In this document: positions 16,183-23,353 of the stretch, piece after piece | Numbering within the stretch: the stretch's first letter is position 1 | Layout of the letters: each line of letters opens with the position of its first letter | Source: Burkholderiales bacterium | GTDB lineage: Bacteria > Pseudomonadota > Gammaproteobacteria > Burkholderiales > Burkholderiaceae_C | Direction: 5' to 3' | Length of the DNA stretch: 64,000 nt | Assembly (NCBI GenBank): GCA_016703325.1 | Contig: JADJCH010000030.1 | Coordinates: 1 to 64,000, forward strand | Program-made: the position numbers and the translations under genes | Notes under the pieces: model-generated | What the model was told of the DNA's origin: nothing | Databases searched by the model: none | What the model saw: the letters and a program-made list of their open reading frames with translations, nothing else

Positions 16183-16998
16183 ATGAGCTTTGACCTTCCC
16201 CTCGTGGCGGAACTGCTGGCCCTGGGCTGCACCGCCGGATTCCTCGCCGGCCTGCTGGGCATCGGCGGGGGCATGTTGATGGTGCCCTTCATCACCCTCA
16301 TCCTGTCCCAGCGGGGAGTGGGCGGCGCGCTGGCGGTGAAGATGGCGATTGCCACCTCAATGGCCACCATCCTGTTCACCTCCATCTCCAGCGTGCGGGC
16401 CCACCACAAGCGCGGCGCGGTGCGCTGGGAGCTGGTGCGCACACTGGCACCAGGCATCGTGATGGGTGGGCTGGCCGCGGGCGCCGGCGTGTTTGCCCTG
16501 CTCAAGGGCAGCACGCTGGCCCTGGTGTTCGGGCTGTTCGTGGCCTTTTCCGCCACCCAGATGCTGCTGGACAAGAAGCCCGCCCCCAGCCGGCAGATGC
16601 CGGGCGCGGGCGGCAGGGTGGCCGCGGGCGGAGTGATCGGCTTCATCTCCGGGCTGGTGGGCGCCGGTGGCGGCTTCATCTCGGTGCCCTTCATGACCTG
16701 GTGCAATGTGCCCATCCACAACGCGGTGGCCACCTCGGCAGCGCTGGGTTTCCCGATCGCGCTGGCGGCCACGCTGGGATATGTGATCGGCGGCTGGAAC
16801 CTCGACAGCGGCCTGCCCGGCGCGGTGGGCTACCTCTGGCTGCCGGCCCTGGCGGTGATCGCCAGTGCGAGTGTGCTGCTGGCGCCGCTGGGTGCACGCA
16901 CTGCCCATGCGATGAACGTCCAGTCACTCAAGCGGGTGTTTGCCTTGGTGCTGTATGCCCTGGCGGCGTACATGCTGCACAAGGCCTTCACCGCCTGA
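16183..16998 (+). CDS. TauE/SafE family sulfite/organosulfonate exporter-type membrane protein
   Basis: This 271-residue integral membrane protein has about eight hydrophobic helices in two homologous halves. Each half has the glycine-rich family signature: GFLAGLLGIGGGMLMVPF (residues 18-35) and GFISGLVGAGGGFISVPFMTW (about 151-171). TauE/SafE proteins are proposed exporters of sulfite, sulfoacetate or related organosulfur anions, though many members have no known substrate. It starts 21 bases after the EVE gene and may share its transcript. Nothing nearby points to sulfur metabolism, so the substrate is left open. Confidence 0.85.
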   Translation: MSFDLPLVAELLALGCTAGFLAGLLGIGGGMLMVPFITLILSQRGVGGALAVKMAIATSMATILFTSISSVRAHHKRGAVRWELVRTLAPGIVMGGLAAGAGVFALLKGSTLALVFGLFVAFSATQMLLDKKPAPSRQMPGAGGRVAAGGVIGFISGLVGAGGGFISVPFMTWCNVPIHNAVATSAALGFPIALAATLGYVIGGWNLDSGLPGAVGYLWLPALAVIASASVLLAPLGARTAHAMNVQSLKRVFALVLYALAAYMLHKAFTA

Positions 16999-17031
16999 AG
17001 CCGGCGTCGGGCCGGCTGCGTCTGCGCAGGT

Positions 17032-18072
17032 TCAGGCTTGCGCCGGCACACCTGCAAAGCGGATGGTGGCCAGCGCCACCCGGTTGCCCCCCCGGCGACG
17101 GGCATCCTGCAGGGCACGGATCGCCGCCTGACTGAGCTCCTCGAGGGTCTCTGCGGTGTGCGGAAAGCTGGCCACGCCCACGGACATCTCGAAATGGAAG
17201 GCCTGCCCTCCCAGCACCACCAGATGGCCGGTGCAGGCGCGGCGCAGTTGTTCCATGCGGTTGTGGGCGGTGGCCAGGCCCACCCCAGACAGCAGGATGG
17301 CAAAACGATCGTCACCCAGCTGCGCCAGAACGTCCATCGCACGGGTGTTGCTGCGCATGAGCTGGCCGACGGTCTCGGCCACCCGCTTCAGGCCGGCCTC
17401 ACCGTGGCGCTCGCGCAGGCCATCGCTGCGGTCCACGGCCAGCAGCACCAGGGCGAACTCGCGCTGCTCGCGCAGCGACAGCGCCACCTCGCGACGCAGG
17501 TGCTCCTCGAAATGCTCGCGGCGGAACAGTTCGCTGGGCCGATCCAGCCCCTCGGCATGCTGGCGCCGAAGCTGCTCCGCCGCAGCGTGCTGGCGCTCGA
17601 TCTGACCCAGGGCCTGCTGCAGCTGGGCCGCCTGGCGCCGGGAGGTGCTGTCGTCCCACCACAAGCTGAGCACCCTCGTCGAAGGCGCTCGACCTGCTCC
17701 CACCGATTCTGCCGATTCGCCCTTCGACGCAGGCAACAGGCAACGCAGCGTACGCAGATCCTGACGCTGCCCCTGGCGCTCGAGGCGCTGCTCCCCCACC
17801 GCGACGCCACCGGACCCCAGCACCCGCTGGTCGCCCGAACGCACCGCCGTGGCGTCGCCCAGCGGCAGGAGCTCCAGATCCGTGGCACCGACCAGCCGCG
17901 CCGGCTCGGTCCCCAGCAGACGGCACCAGGCCTCGTTGGCCCAGAGGTAGCGGCCGCTTTCGCCATCCTTGACGGACAACATCACGCCCTGCACCTGCAG
18001 GAGCGCCAGCAGTCCTTCCAGCAGGGGTGTCGAAGCCAGTTCAGCAGGCAGGGGAGCACCAGAATCGGACAT
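17032..18072 (-). CDS. PAS and degenerate GGDEF domain protein
   Basis: The 346-residue protein has an N-terminal PAS-like domain (about 15-125; GVMLSVKDGESGRYLWANEAWCRLLG), a short helical linker (about 145-180) and a C-terminal GGDEF-family domain. The active-site motif is altered to LGDDRF where GGDEF is needed for cyclic-di-GMP synthesis, so the domain is probably not a diguanylate cyclase. Helical and strand elements around it, such as FALVLLAVDRSDGLRERHG and FHFEMSVGVASFP, are well kept, suggesting a retained regulatory role. No membrane segment is visible. The ATG at 18072 opens directly before the PAS domain. Confidence 0.8.
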   Translation of the reverse strand: MSDSGAPLPAELASTPLLEGLLALLQVQGVMLSVKDGESGRYLWANEAWCRLLGTEPARLVGATDLELLPLGDATAVRSGDQRVLGSGGVAVGEQRLERQGQRQDLRTLRCLLPASKGESAESVGAGRAPSTRVLSLWWDDSTSRRQAAQLQQALGQIERQHAAAEQLRRQHAEGLDRPSELFRREHFEEHLRREVALSLREQREFALVLLAVDRSDGLRERHGEAGLKRVAETVGQLMRSNTRAMDVLAQLGDDRFAILLSGVGLATAHNRMEQLRRACTGHLVVLGGQAFHFEMSVGVASFPHTAETLEELSQAAIRALQDARRRGGNRVALATIRFAGVPAQA

Positions 18073-18293
18073 GGGGCACAACGGTAGATGGCAGGGGGAC
18101 GGCGAGCACCGCTCTACGCAGGGATCGTGACCGGAGATGGACTCACTCGCCGCGCAGGCACTGCGCGATCGATGATACGGACACCCGCATCCACTCCCCG
18201 GCCCAGGTGTCACATCACGCGGCAGAAATCGACGCCTCAGCGCCTTTCCTGCCGGCTGCCACTTCGCCCCGACCGCCCCGGGGAATGACATGC

Positions 18294-19562
18294 TCAGCCC
18301 GTGAGCAGTTGCATGCTGTGTTCGTAGGTGCCGGTCAACCGGTCGAAGATCTCCAGCAACTCCTCGCTGGCACCGGCCAGTGCCACCTGGCCGGCCGGCT
18401 GTCCAGCCTGGGCGACTCCCTGGAGCATCTGCTCCCAGGCGGCTCGCGCCCTGGCCAGGTCATCGCGGATCGCGGCCGTGCTCAGCGGCAGCTCGACGAG
18501 GTAGCTCAGCCCCTGCTCGAAGGCCTGAGTCGCCGGTGCAGCATCCCCTGACGACTGAGGCAGCAGGGAGCCGATGAGCGCCTGCTTGGCCACCCGCTGG
18601 GCCAGCATGCGCTGCCGTCCGGAAACGTTGATCACCTGCATGCCCGCCCCCAGCCCGGCGGAAGCCACCGCTGCGGTCAGGCGCTCGGCCTGCTGCAGCA
18701 GCTCCTCCCCCAGTTCGTGCATGCGTCCCAGGGTCTGCAGGTTGACCGGCCCGTCCAGCATCGAGCGCAGCTGAGACCAGACCGCGGCCGAAGCATCGAT
18801 CAGATCACCGAAGGTCGGCCGCGACAGGCACTTCTCCAGCGCGGCGAAGATCGCTTCGCCTTGCTGGCGCGAATGCGCCAGCAAGGCCCGCGAGGAGGCC
18901 TGCTCCACTCCGGCCACCAGCAGGGCGTAGAGCTTGACGATGCGCTGCGACAACATGCGCAGACGCCCCGCCCGGTTGATGCCCTCCGCGAAACGGGCGG
19001 AGTCGATGACCCGCCGAGAGACCTGACCGAGGCGCAGCTTGGCATGCATCGATGCCGAACGCAGCAGCCGAAAGGCCTCGTCCTCGTCGATGCGCCGGGT
19101 GCTCATCAACAGCCCTTTGGCCCGCTCCACCAGCCGGCGTTCCTCGTAACGCTGCTGCAGTGAATTCCGCTCCTCCCGCGCACGCAGATTGCGGCGCCAA
19201 CGAGACAGCGTGAGCTGAATCAGCGGGCGCAGCCGCTCGACACCGTAGCCGTTGACTTCCCAGCCGTCGATGCCGGCATCCAGTGCACGGTCCATCCATT
19301 CGGCATGCACATCCGCGGTGAACACCAGTGTCGCCATCGGTGCTGCAGTGCACAACACTTGTGCATTCTCGAAGAGCGCGGGGCCCGGATGGGGCTCCCA
19401 CAGCACCAGCACATCGGGCGACAGCCGGATCGCCTCGCGCACCATGTCGCTGCCTTCACAACGGCCTTCGACGGCAAACCCCTGGGCGACCAGGTCGGAC
19501 ACCAGGTCGGGCGCCTGTGGCGGCGGAGGGGCAACGACGAGAACCTTGGTCATGGATGGCAT
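18294..19562 (-). CDS. Degenerate receiver - ANTAR - twin PilJ/NarX-like sensor protein
   Basis: This 422-residue protein is a candidate nitrate-responsive antiterminator. Residues 1-125 resemble a receiver domain, but the phospho-acceptor region reads PDVLVLWEPHP and the acidic pair near the start is missing, so phosphorylation is unlikely. An ANTAR RNA-binding module follows (about 130-195: RRLVERAKGLLMSTRRIDEDEAF). Two PilJ-type segments come next, each with a NarX P-box-like phrase: INRAGRLRMLSQRIV and INVSGRQRMLAQRVA. In NarX and NarQ the P-box binds nitrate. No membrane helix is present, so it should be cytoplasmic. It is divergent from the nitrate transporter, whose leader has tandem hexaloop hairpins. 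Met at 19553 is an alternative start. Confidence 0.82.
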   Translation of the reverse strand: MPSMTKVLVVAPPPPQAPDLVSDLVAQGFAVEGRCEGSDMVREAIRLSPDVLVLWEPHPGPALFENAQVLCTAAPMATLVFTADVHAEWMDRALDAGIDGWEVNGYGVERLRPLIQLTLSRWRRNLRAREERNSLQQRYEERRLVERAKGLLMSTRRIDEDEAFRLLRSASMHAKLRLGQVSRRVIDSARFAEGINRAGRLRMLSQRIVKLYALLVAGVEQASSRALLAHSRQQGEAIFAALEKCLSRPTFGDLIDASAAVWSQLRSMLDGPVNLQTLGRMHELGEELLQQAERLTAAVASAGLGAGMQVINVSGRQRMLAQRVAKQALIGSLLPQSSGDAAPATQAFEQGLSYLVELPLSTAAIRDDLARARAAWEQMLQGVAQAGQPAGQVALAGASEELLEIFDRLTGTYEHSMQLLTG

Positions 19563-19610
19563 ACCTGCCCGGCGGGGCTCAACTTGGGGCTCAATGAGTT
19601 GTCAGAATGA

Positions 19611-19626
19611 AGCACACAACGGGCCA
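19611..19626 (-). promoter_or_regulatory. Possible sigma-54 promoter of the ANTAR-sensor gene
   Basis: The minus strand reads TGGCCCGTTGTGTGCT, with GG and GC separated by exactly ten bases as in -24/-12 promoters. The -12 element is GTGC rather than TTGC, so it is a weaker match than the nasA promoter 21 bases away. Predicted start near 19600, about 38 bases before the ATG at 19562. Confidence 0.45.
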
Positions 19627-19646
19627 CCCCGGTGCATGACCGGTTC

Positions 19647-19662
19647 TGGCACCTTGTTTGCT
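19647..19662 (+). promoter_or_regulatory. Sigma-54 (-24/-12) promoter of nasA
   Basis: TGGCACCTTGTTTGCT matches the sigma-54 consensus TGGCAC-N5-TTGCW at every fixed position, with GG (19648-19649) and GC (19660-19661) ten bases apart. Transcription should begin near 19673, giving a leader of about 190 bases that contains the hairpins at 19699-19737. An NtrC-type activator is expected, but no unambiguous activator site was identified upstream. Confidence 0.82.
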
Positions 19663-19698
19663 ACAGAGACTGCAGGTCGCGACGAGGCGATCCCCCTG

Positions 19699-19737
19699 CC
19701 GGTGACCCTGCACCGGTGCAGTGCACACAGCTGTGCA
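19699..19737 (+). promoter_or_regulatory. Tandem hexaloop hairpins in the nasA leader, candidate ANTAR target
   Basis: Two perfect hairpins lie five bases apart. The first pairs CCGGTG with CACCGG around the loop ACCCTG (19705-19710). The second pairs TGCAC with GTGCA around the loop ACAGCT (19727-19732). ANTAR targets are pairs of hairpins with six-base loops having A at position 1 and G at position 4. Loop 2 fits fully and loop 1 has the A only. A weaker downstream hairpin (19774-19787) might be part of a terminator, but no T run is visible. Confidence 0.55.
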
Positions 19738-19861
19738 TACCCGCCGCCTTCCCGGCTGCGGACAGTTGCCGGATGGCCCCACGGCCAGACGGATCAACCC
19801 CAGGCACCGCCCGACCCGGTCGTCTAGACCTGGAACGCCCGACCCCTCCCTGAACCTCACC

Positions 19862-21130
19862 ATGGCTGGCTTCAAGACCTTCCTGCGATCCGGACACTGG
19901 CCCACGCTGCTGGCGTCCTTCCTCTACTTCGACTTCTGCTTCGCGATCTGGGTACTCAACGGCGCAATGGCGCCCTTCATCAGCGAGACGTTCCAGCTCA
20001 CCCCGGCACAGAAGGGCTTCATGATCTCGGTGCCGATCCTGGCCGGTGCGCTGATGCGCTTTCCGCTGGGTGTGCTGGCGCAGTACATCGGCCGCAGGAA
20101 CGCGGCGATGGTCGAGATGGGCCTGATCATTGCGGCGCTGACCTTTGGTTATCTCGCCGTTGACACCTACGACGACGTGCTGGCCATGGGCGTGCTGCTG
20201 GGCATTGCCGGCGCCAGCTTCGGCGTTGCGCTGAGCCTGGGTTCGGGCTGGTTCCCCCCCAAGTACAAGGGCCTGGCGATGGGCATTGCCGGAGCCGGCA
20301 ACTCCGGCACGGTGCTGGCCGTGCTGTTTGCACCGCCGCTGGCACTGAAGTTCGGCTGGCAGGCCGTCTACGGACTCGCCGCCTGCACCATGCTGCTGCC
20401 GATGGTGGTGATGTGGATTGCGGCCAAGGAACCGCCCGATCGTGAACATCAGACCTTGCGCGAACACATCTCCTGCCTGTTCGAGAAGGACGGCTGGGCC
20501 TTCAGCCTGATCTACATCATCACCTTCGGCGGCTTCATCGGCCTGGCCAGCTTCCTGCCCACCTACTTCTACGAACAATTCAAGGTCACCAAGGTGGAAG
20601 CCGGCCAGCTGACCATGCTGGCCACGCTGATGGGCTCGGGTGTGCGGGTGGTGGGAGGCTACATCTCCGACCGCGTCGGTGGCATCAACACCCTCAGTGG
20701 CGTGCTGGTGCTGGTGGCCGTCTCGCTGGTGCTGTGTGGTCAGGCCGGTGGATCGCTCGCGGTCACCACCTTGCTGTTCATGCTCTGCTTTGCGGCGCTG
20801 GGGGCGGGCAACGGTGCGCTGTTCCAGCTGGTGCCGCTGCGCTGGCCGCTGACCACCGCGGTGGCCGGCTCGATGATCGGCGAGATCGGCGCCCTCGGCG
20901 GCGGTTTCCTGCCCAACGCCATGGGCCTGTCCAAGCAGTACGCCAACACCTACCTCTGGGGCTTCGTTGCCTTCGCGGTGCTCGCCCTGGCCATGCTCGT
21001 CATGCTGCGGCTGGTACAGATCCGCTGGACGCGCACCTGGGCCGAAAAGGGTGGCCGCGCCCGTCCCAATGCCATGCACGGCACTGCCGTGGGCAGCCGC
21101 AGCGGCACGAGCCAAAGTTTCGCCCGTTGA
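19862..21130 (+). CDS. nasA: Nitrate/nitrite transporter, MFS (NarK/NasA type)
   Basis: The 422-residue protein is a 12-helix major facilitator of the nitrate/nitrite porter family that brings nitrate into the cell for assimilation. It begins MAGFKTFLRSGHWPTLLASFLYFDFCFAIW, and has the NNP signature motifs GAGNSGTVLAVLFAPPLA in the first half and ALGAGNGALFQLVPLR in the second. The arginine that binds nitrate in NarK-type proteins is plausible at GALMRFPLGVL. It is expressed from a sigma-54 promoter at 19647 through a hairpin leader. A short basic tail (about 35 residues) follows the last helix. Confidence 0.92.
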   Translation: MAGFKTFLRSGHWPTLLASFLYFDFCFAIWVLNGAMAPFISETFQLTPAQKGFMISVPILAGALMRFPLGVLAQYIGRRNAAMVEMGLIIAALTFGYLAVDTYDDVLAMGVLLGIAGASFGVALSLGSGWFPPKYKGLAMGIAGAGNSGTVLAVLFAPPLALKFGWQAVYGLAACTMLLPMVVMWIAAKEPPDREHQTLREHISCLFEKDGWAFSLIYIITFGGFIGLASFLPTYFYEQFKVTKVEAGQLTMLATLMGSGVRVVGGYISDRVGGINTLSGVLVLVAVSLVLCGQAGGSLAVTTLLFMLCFAALGAGNGALFQLVPLRWPLTTAVAGSMIGEIGALGGGFLPNAMGLSKQYANTYLWGFVAFAVLALAMLVMLRLVQIRWTRTWAEKGGRARPNAMHGTAVGSRSGTSQSFAR

Positions 21131-21166
21131 GGCCAACGCTGCCGCGCCGAGGGGCGCGGCAGCCAC

Positions 21167-22978
21167 TCACCGGGGCAAAAAGAGCAGCCAGATCACCAGC
21201 AGCAGGTTGAAGGCGACGGAGATCGCCAGAGCCACCTTCCACAACGCAGCCGGGTCGCGCTTCATCAGCGGTGTGGCCAAGGGGGCGTTCAGAGGGCGCG
21301 ACGCTCCGCGCTCCAGTGCCAGCGCAAACTCCTCGGCGGTTTCGAAGCGCTCGCGCGGATCGCGCGCCACCGCCTTCAGCACCACATGGTCCAGCCAGAT
21401 CGGCACCACCGGTCGCAGGCGCGACGGCGCGATCGGGTCACGGCGGTAACGTGCGGTCTGCCAGGGTTCGATCTCCCCGTAGGGCAGCCGGCCCGCCAGC
21501 CACTGGTAGAGCGTCACCCCCAGGGCAAACAGGTCGCTGCCTGCATGGGCCGGCTGGCCGTGGTCGCCCTCCCACTGCTCCGGGTTCATGTAGCTGGGCG
21601 TGCCGGCATGCAGGGCGCGCACCGCCTCCGGCTCCCGCCCTGACACCGCCACCCCCAGGTCGAGCAGGCGCCACTGGCCGTCCTCACCCAGGTGCAGGTT
21701 GCCGGGCTTGATGTCGCGGTGAATCACGCCCAGCCGATGCAGCCGGCCAATGGCCTTGGAAGCCGCCAGACCCGCGCGGACCACCTCCGCCACGTCGAGC
21801 GGGGCCGGGGCCCGGCCGGCAGTCTCCCCCGGCACGATATCGGCGGGTGTCTCCAACAGCTGCTCCAGCGTGCGGCCGCTGTGCCAGTCAAACACGGTGT
21901 AGAACGCCGAGGCGGCGCGCTGCTCGCGCACCCTCACGAAGCCCTGGCTGCCCGCCCCGCCCTGCTCACCCACACGCAGGCCCAACCAGGCCTCGTGCGC
22001 GAGCATCTCGCGCTCCTGCGTGTCGCTGGCACGGGATTCGTGCAGCGTCTTGATCGCCACCAACTCCCGGGTGGCGGCGTCACGCGCCTGGTAGAGCCGG
22101 TGCACCCCGGTATCGGCCACCACCGCGGTGATGGTGTAGCCGTCCAGCACATCGCCCACCGTCAAACGCGGCGGCACGGGCAGCTGGGTGGCCCCGACAC
22201 GGGTGTCCGCCAGTTGCCAGCCCGCCAGGCCACGCACCCGCAACACCAGCGCGGTGGCGTTGTCCGGCGTGCGTGCCGACAGGGCGGCCTCCACCACCCG
22301 CTGGCTCAGCGCCTGCGCGGTCGTGTCCTGGTCGGCCTGCGCAGAGCCTGCCCCTGCGGCCACTGCAGCAGTGATCAACGCCTGCAGCCGGGCGCGCGGC
22401 AGCACGTTGTGCACACCGTCGCTGGTCAGCAGCAGCAGATCGCCGACGTGGAGCTCGCCCTGGTAATAGTCGACGAGCACCGACTGGTCCAGCCCCACCG
22501 CCCGGGTGAGCTGGCTGCGCAGATCGATGTGGTCCAGCGCATGATCCTGCGTCAGTTGGGTCAACTCCCCTGCACGCAGCAGCCAGGCCCGCGTGTCGCC
22601 CACATGCGCCACCGTCCAGGTATGCCCCTGCAGGGCCAGCGCCGTCAGGGTGCTGCGGCCGGACTTCTGGTTCCCCCCCGGTCCGCTGCGGCGCCGGTTG
22701 TGGTCGAACAACCAGGCGTTGTGGGCGCCAATCAGCCGGTCCAGCACCACGGTGGTTTCCCACAGGGCCGGTGCGGCGTGGAAGTCGTTGACCACCGCCA
22801 TCACCGAAGTCTGTGCCGCCTCGCGACCCAGACCGCCGGTGGACACCCCGTCGGCCAAGGCGGCGATCAGCCCGCGCCCCACCTCATGGGCCGCCGGCAC
22901 CATCGCCGCAGCGAAGTCCTCGTTGTGCTCACGGGGGCCGGGACTGCTGCTGTGCCCGATGTCGATGTCAAAACTCAT
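21167..22978 (-). CDS. PP2C-type phosphatase / Ser-Thr kinase fusion with C-terminal membrane anchor
   Basis: This 603-residue protein joins two signalling enzymes. Residues 1-245 form a PP2C phosphatase with metal-binding motifs REHNEDF, ALADGVSTGG, HVGDTRAWLL, LLTSDGVHN and PDNATALVL. Residues about 275-560 form a Hanks-type kinase with VAIKTL, catalytic HRDIKPGN and DLGVAV in place of DFG. The glycine-rich loop is degenerate (VVADTGVHRLY). A hydrophobic helix at the C-terminus (ISVAFNLLLVIWLLF) should anchor it with both domains in the cytoplasm. It lies between the nitrate transporter and nitrate reductase genes. PP2C-kinase fusions occur beside nasA or nirB in other proteobacteria, but their targets are not established. 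Confidence 0.88.
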   Translation of the reverse strand: MSFDIDIGHSSSPGPREHNEDFAAAMVPAAHEVGRGLIAALADGVSTGGLGREAAQTSVMAVVNDFHAAPALWETTVVLDRLIGAHNAWLFDHNRRRSGPGGNQKSGRSTLTALALQGHTWTVAHVGDTRAWLLRAGELTQLTQDHALDHIDLRSQLTRAVGLDQSVLVDYYQGELHVGDLLLLTSDGVHNVLPRARLQALITAAVAAGAGSAQADQDTTAQALSQRVVEAALSARTPDNATALVLRVRGLAGWQLADTRVGATQLPVPPRLTVGDVLDGYTITAVVADTGVHRLYQARDAATRELVAIKTLHESRASDTQEREMLAHEAWLGLRVGEQGGAGSQGFVRVREQRAASAFYTVFDWHSGRTLEQLLETPADIVPGETAGRAPAPLDVAEVVRAGLAASKAIGRLHRLGVIHRDIKPGNLHLGEDGQWRLLDLGVAVSGREPEAVRALHAGTPSYMNPEQWEGDHGQPAHAGSDLFALGVTLYQWLAGRLPYGEIEPWQTARYRRDPIAPSRLRPVVPIWLDHVVLKAVARDPRERFETAEEFALALERGASRPLNAPLATPLMKRDPAALWKVALAISVAFNLLLVIWLLFLPR

Positions 22979-23113
22979 GGCGCCCCTGGCAAGCAAGTCT
23001 CTTGCCGCATTTCGGGGCCGTCCTCTGCACCAGCCCAGTACGTCACCCGGCAGAACGCACCAACACGATGCCCTGCTGTCAAACCCCAAGGCGCAACGCA
23101 CCTTGAGGACCCT
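22979..23113. other. Divergent intergenic region, 5' part
   Basis: This part of the 375-base gap between the kinase gene and the NasB-like gene should contain the promoter of the kinase gene. No convincing sigma-70 or sigma-54 element was found for that direction. Nothing coding is recognised in it. Confidence 0.3.
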
Positions 23114-23129
23114 CGGCACACTCCTTGCA
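23114..23129 (+). promoter_or_regulatory. Sigma-54 (-24/-12) promoter of the nasB-nasC operon
   Basis: CGGCACACTCCTTGCA matches TGGCAC-N5-TTGCW except for the first base. GG (23115-23116) and GC (23127-23128) are ten bases apart. Start is predicted near 23140, giving a 214-base leader before the ATG at 23354. Confidence 0.75.
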
Positions 23130-23146
23130 GAAAACCCTGCACACCC

Positions 23147-23204
23147 CGGGGCCCCCGTTGCCAGCCCCGACGCGCCAAAGGCGGCGCGACAGGTTTCATG
23201 CGCC
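23147..23204 (+). promoter_or_regulatory. Leader hairpins of nasB-nasC, one ANTAR-type hexaloop
   Basis: A hairpin at 23147-23169 pairs CGGGGC with GCCCCG around an 11-base loop. One base later, 23171-23188 pairs CGCGCC with GGCGCG around AAAGGC, a six-base loop with A at 1 and G at 4 as ANTAR targets require. The 3' arm GGCGC (23183-23187) can instead pair with GCGCC at 23200-23204, so two exclusive folds exist, as in antitermination leaders. No T run follows. Confidence 0.5.
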
Positions 23205-23353
23205 AGCCCGGTCGGCAGGCGTCGGTCGTTTGCACCGATGCGGCGGTCCCACCGCTCAGACCTTCCAGGTCCCTGCGCCGTTGCACTTCCCCCATCCTGC
23301 CGTGTGCTGCTGCCGCAGCGCATTCCTCCTTCCTGTCCGTCTGGAAACCCGTC

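Noticed and set aside
19708..19721. Palindrome CTGCACCGGTGCAG as the first nasA leader hairpin
   Set aside because: Its loop has only four bases and it competes with the better CCGGTG(ACCCTG)CACCGG hairpin; noted only as an alternative fold.
23126..23141. TGCAG(AAAACC)CTGCA hairpin as first ANTAR hairpin of the nasBC leader
   Set aside because: It overlaps the -12 element of the sigma-54 promoter (GC at 23127-23128), so most of it would not be transcribed. Its loop also lacks G at position 4.
21692..23353. Long plus-strand extension of the NasB-like gene frame
   Set aside because: It runs antisense through the PP2C-kinase gene with His/Gln/Arg-rich sequence; the real start at 23354 follows a proper leader and promoter.
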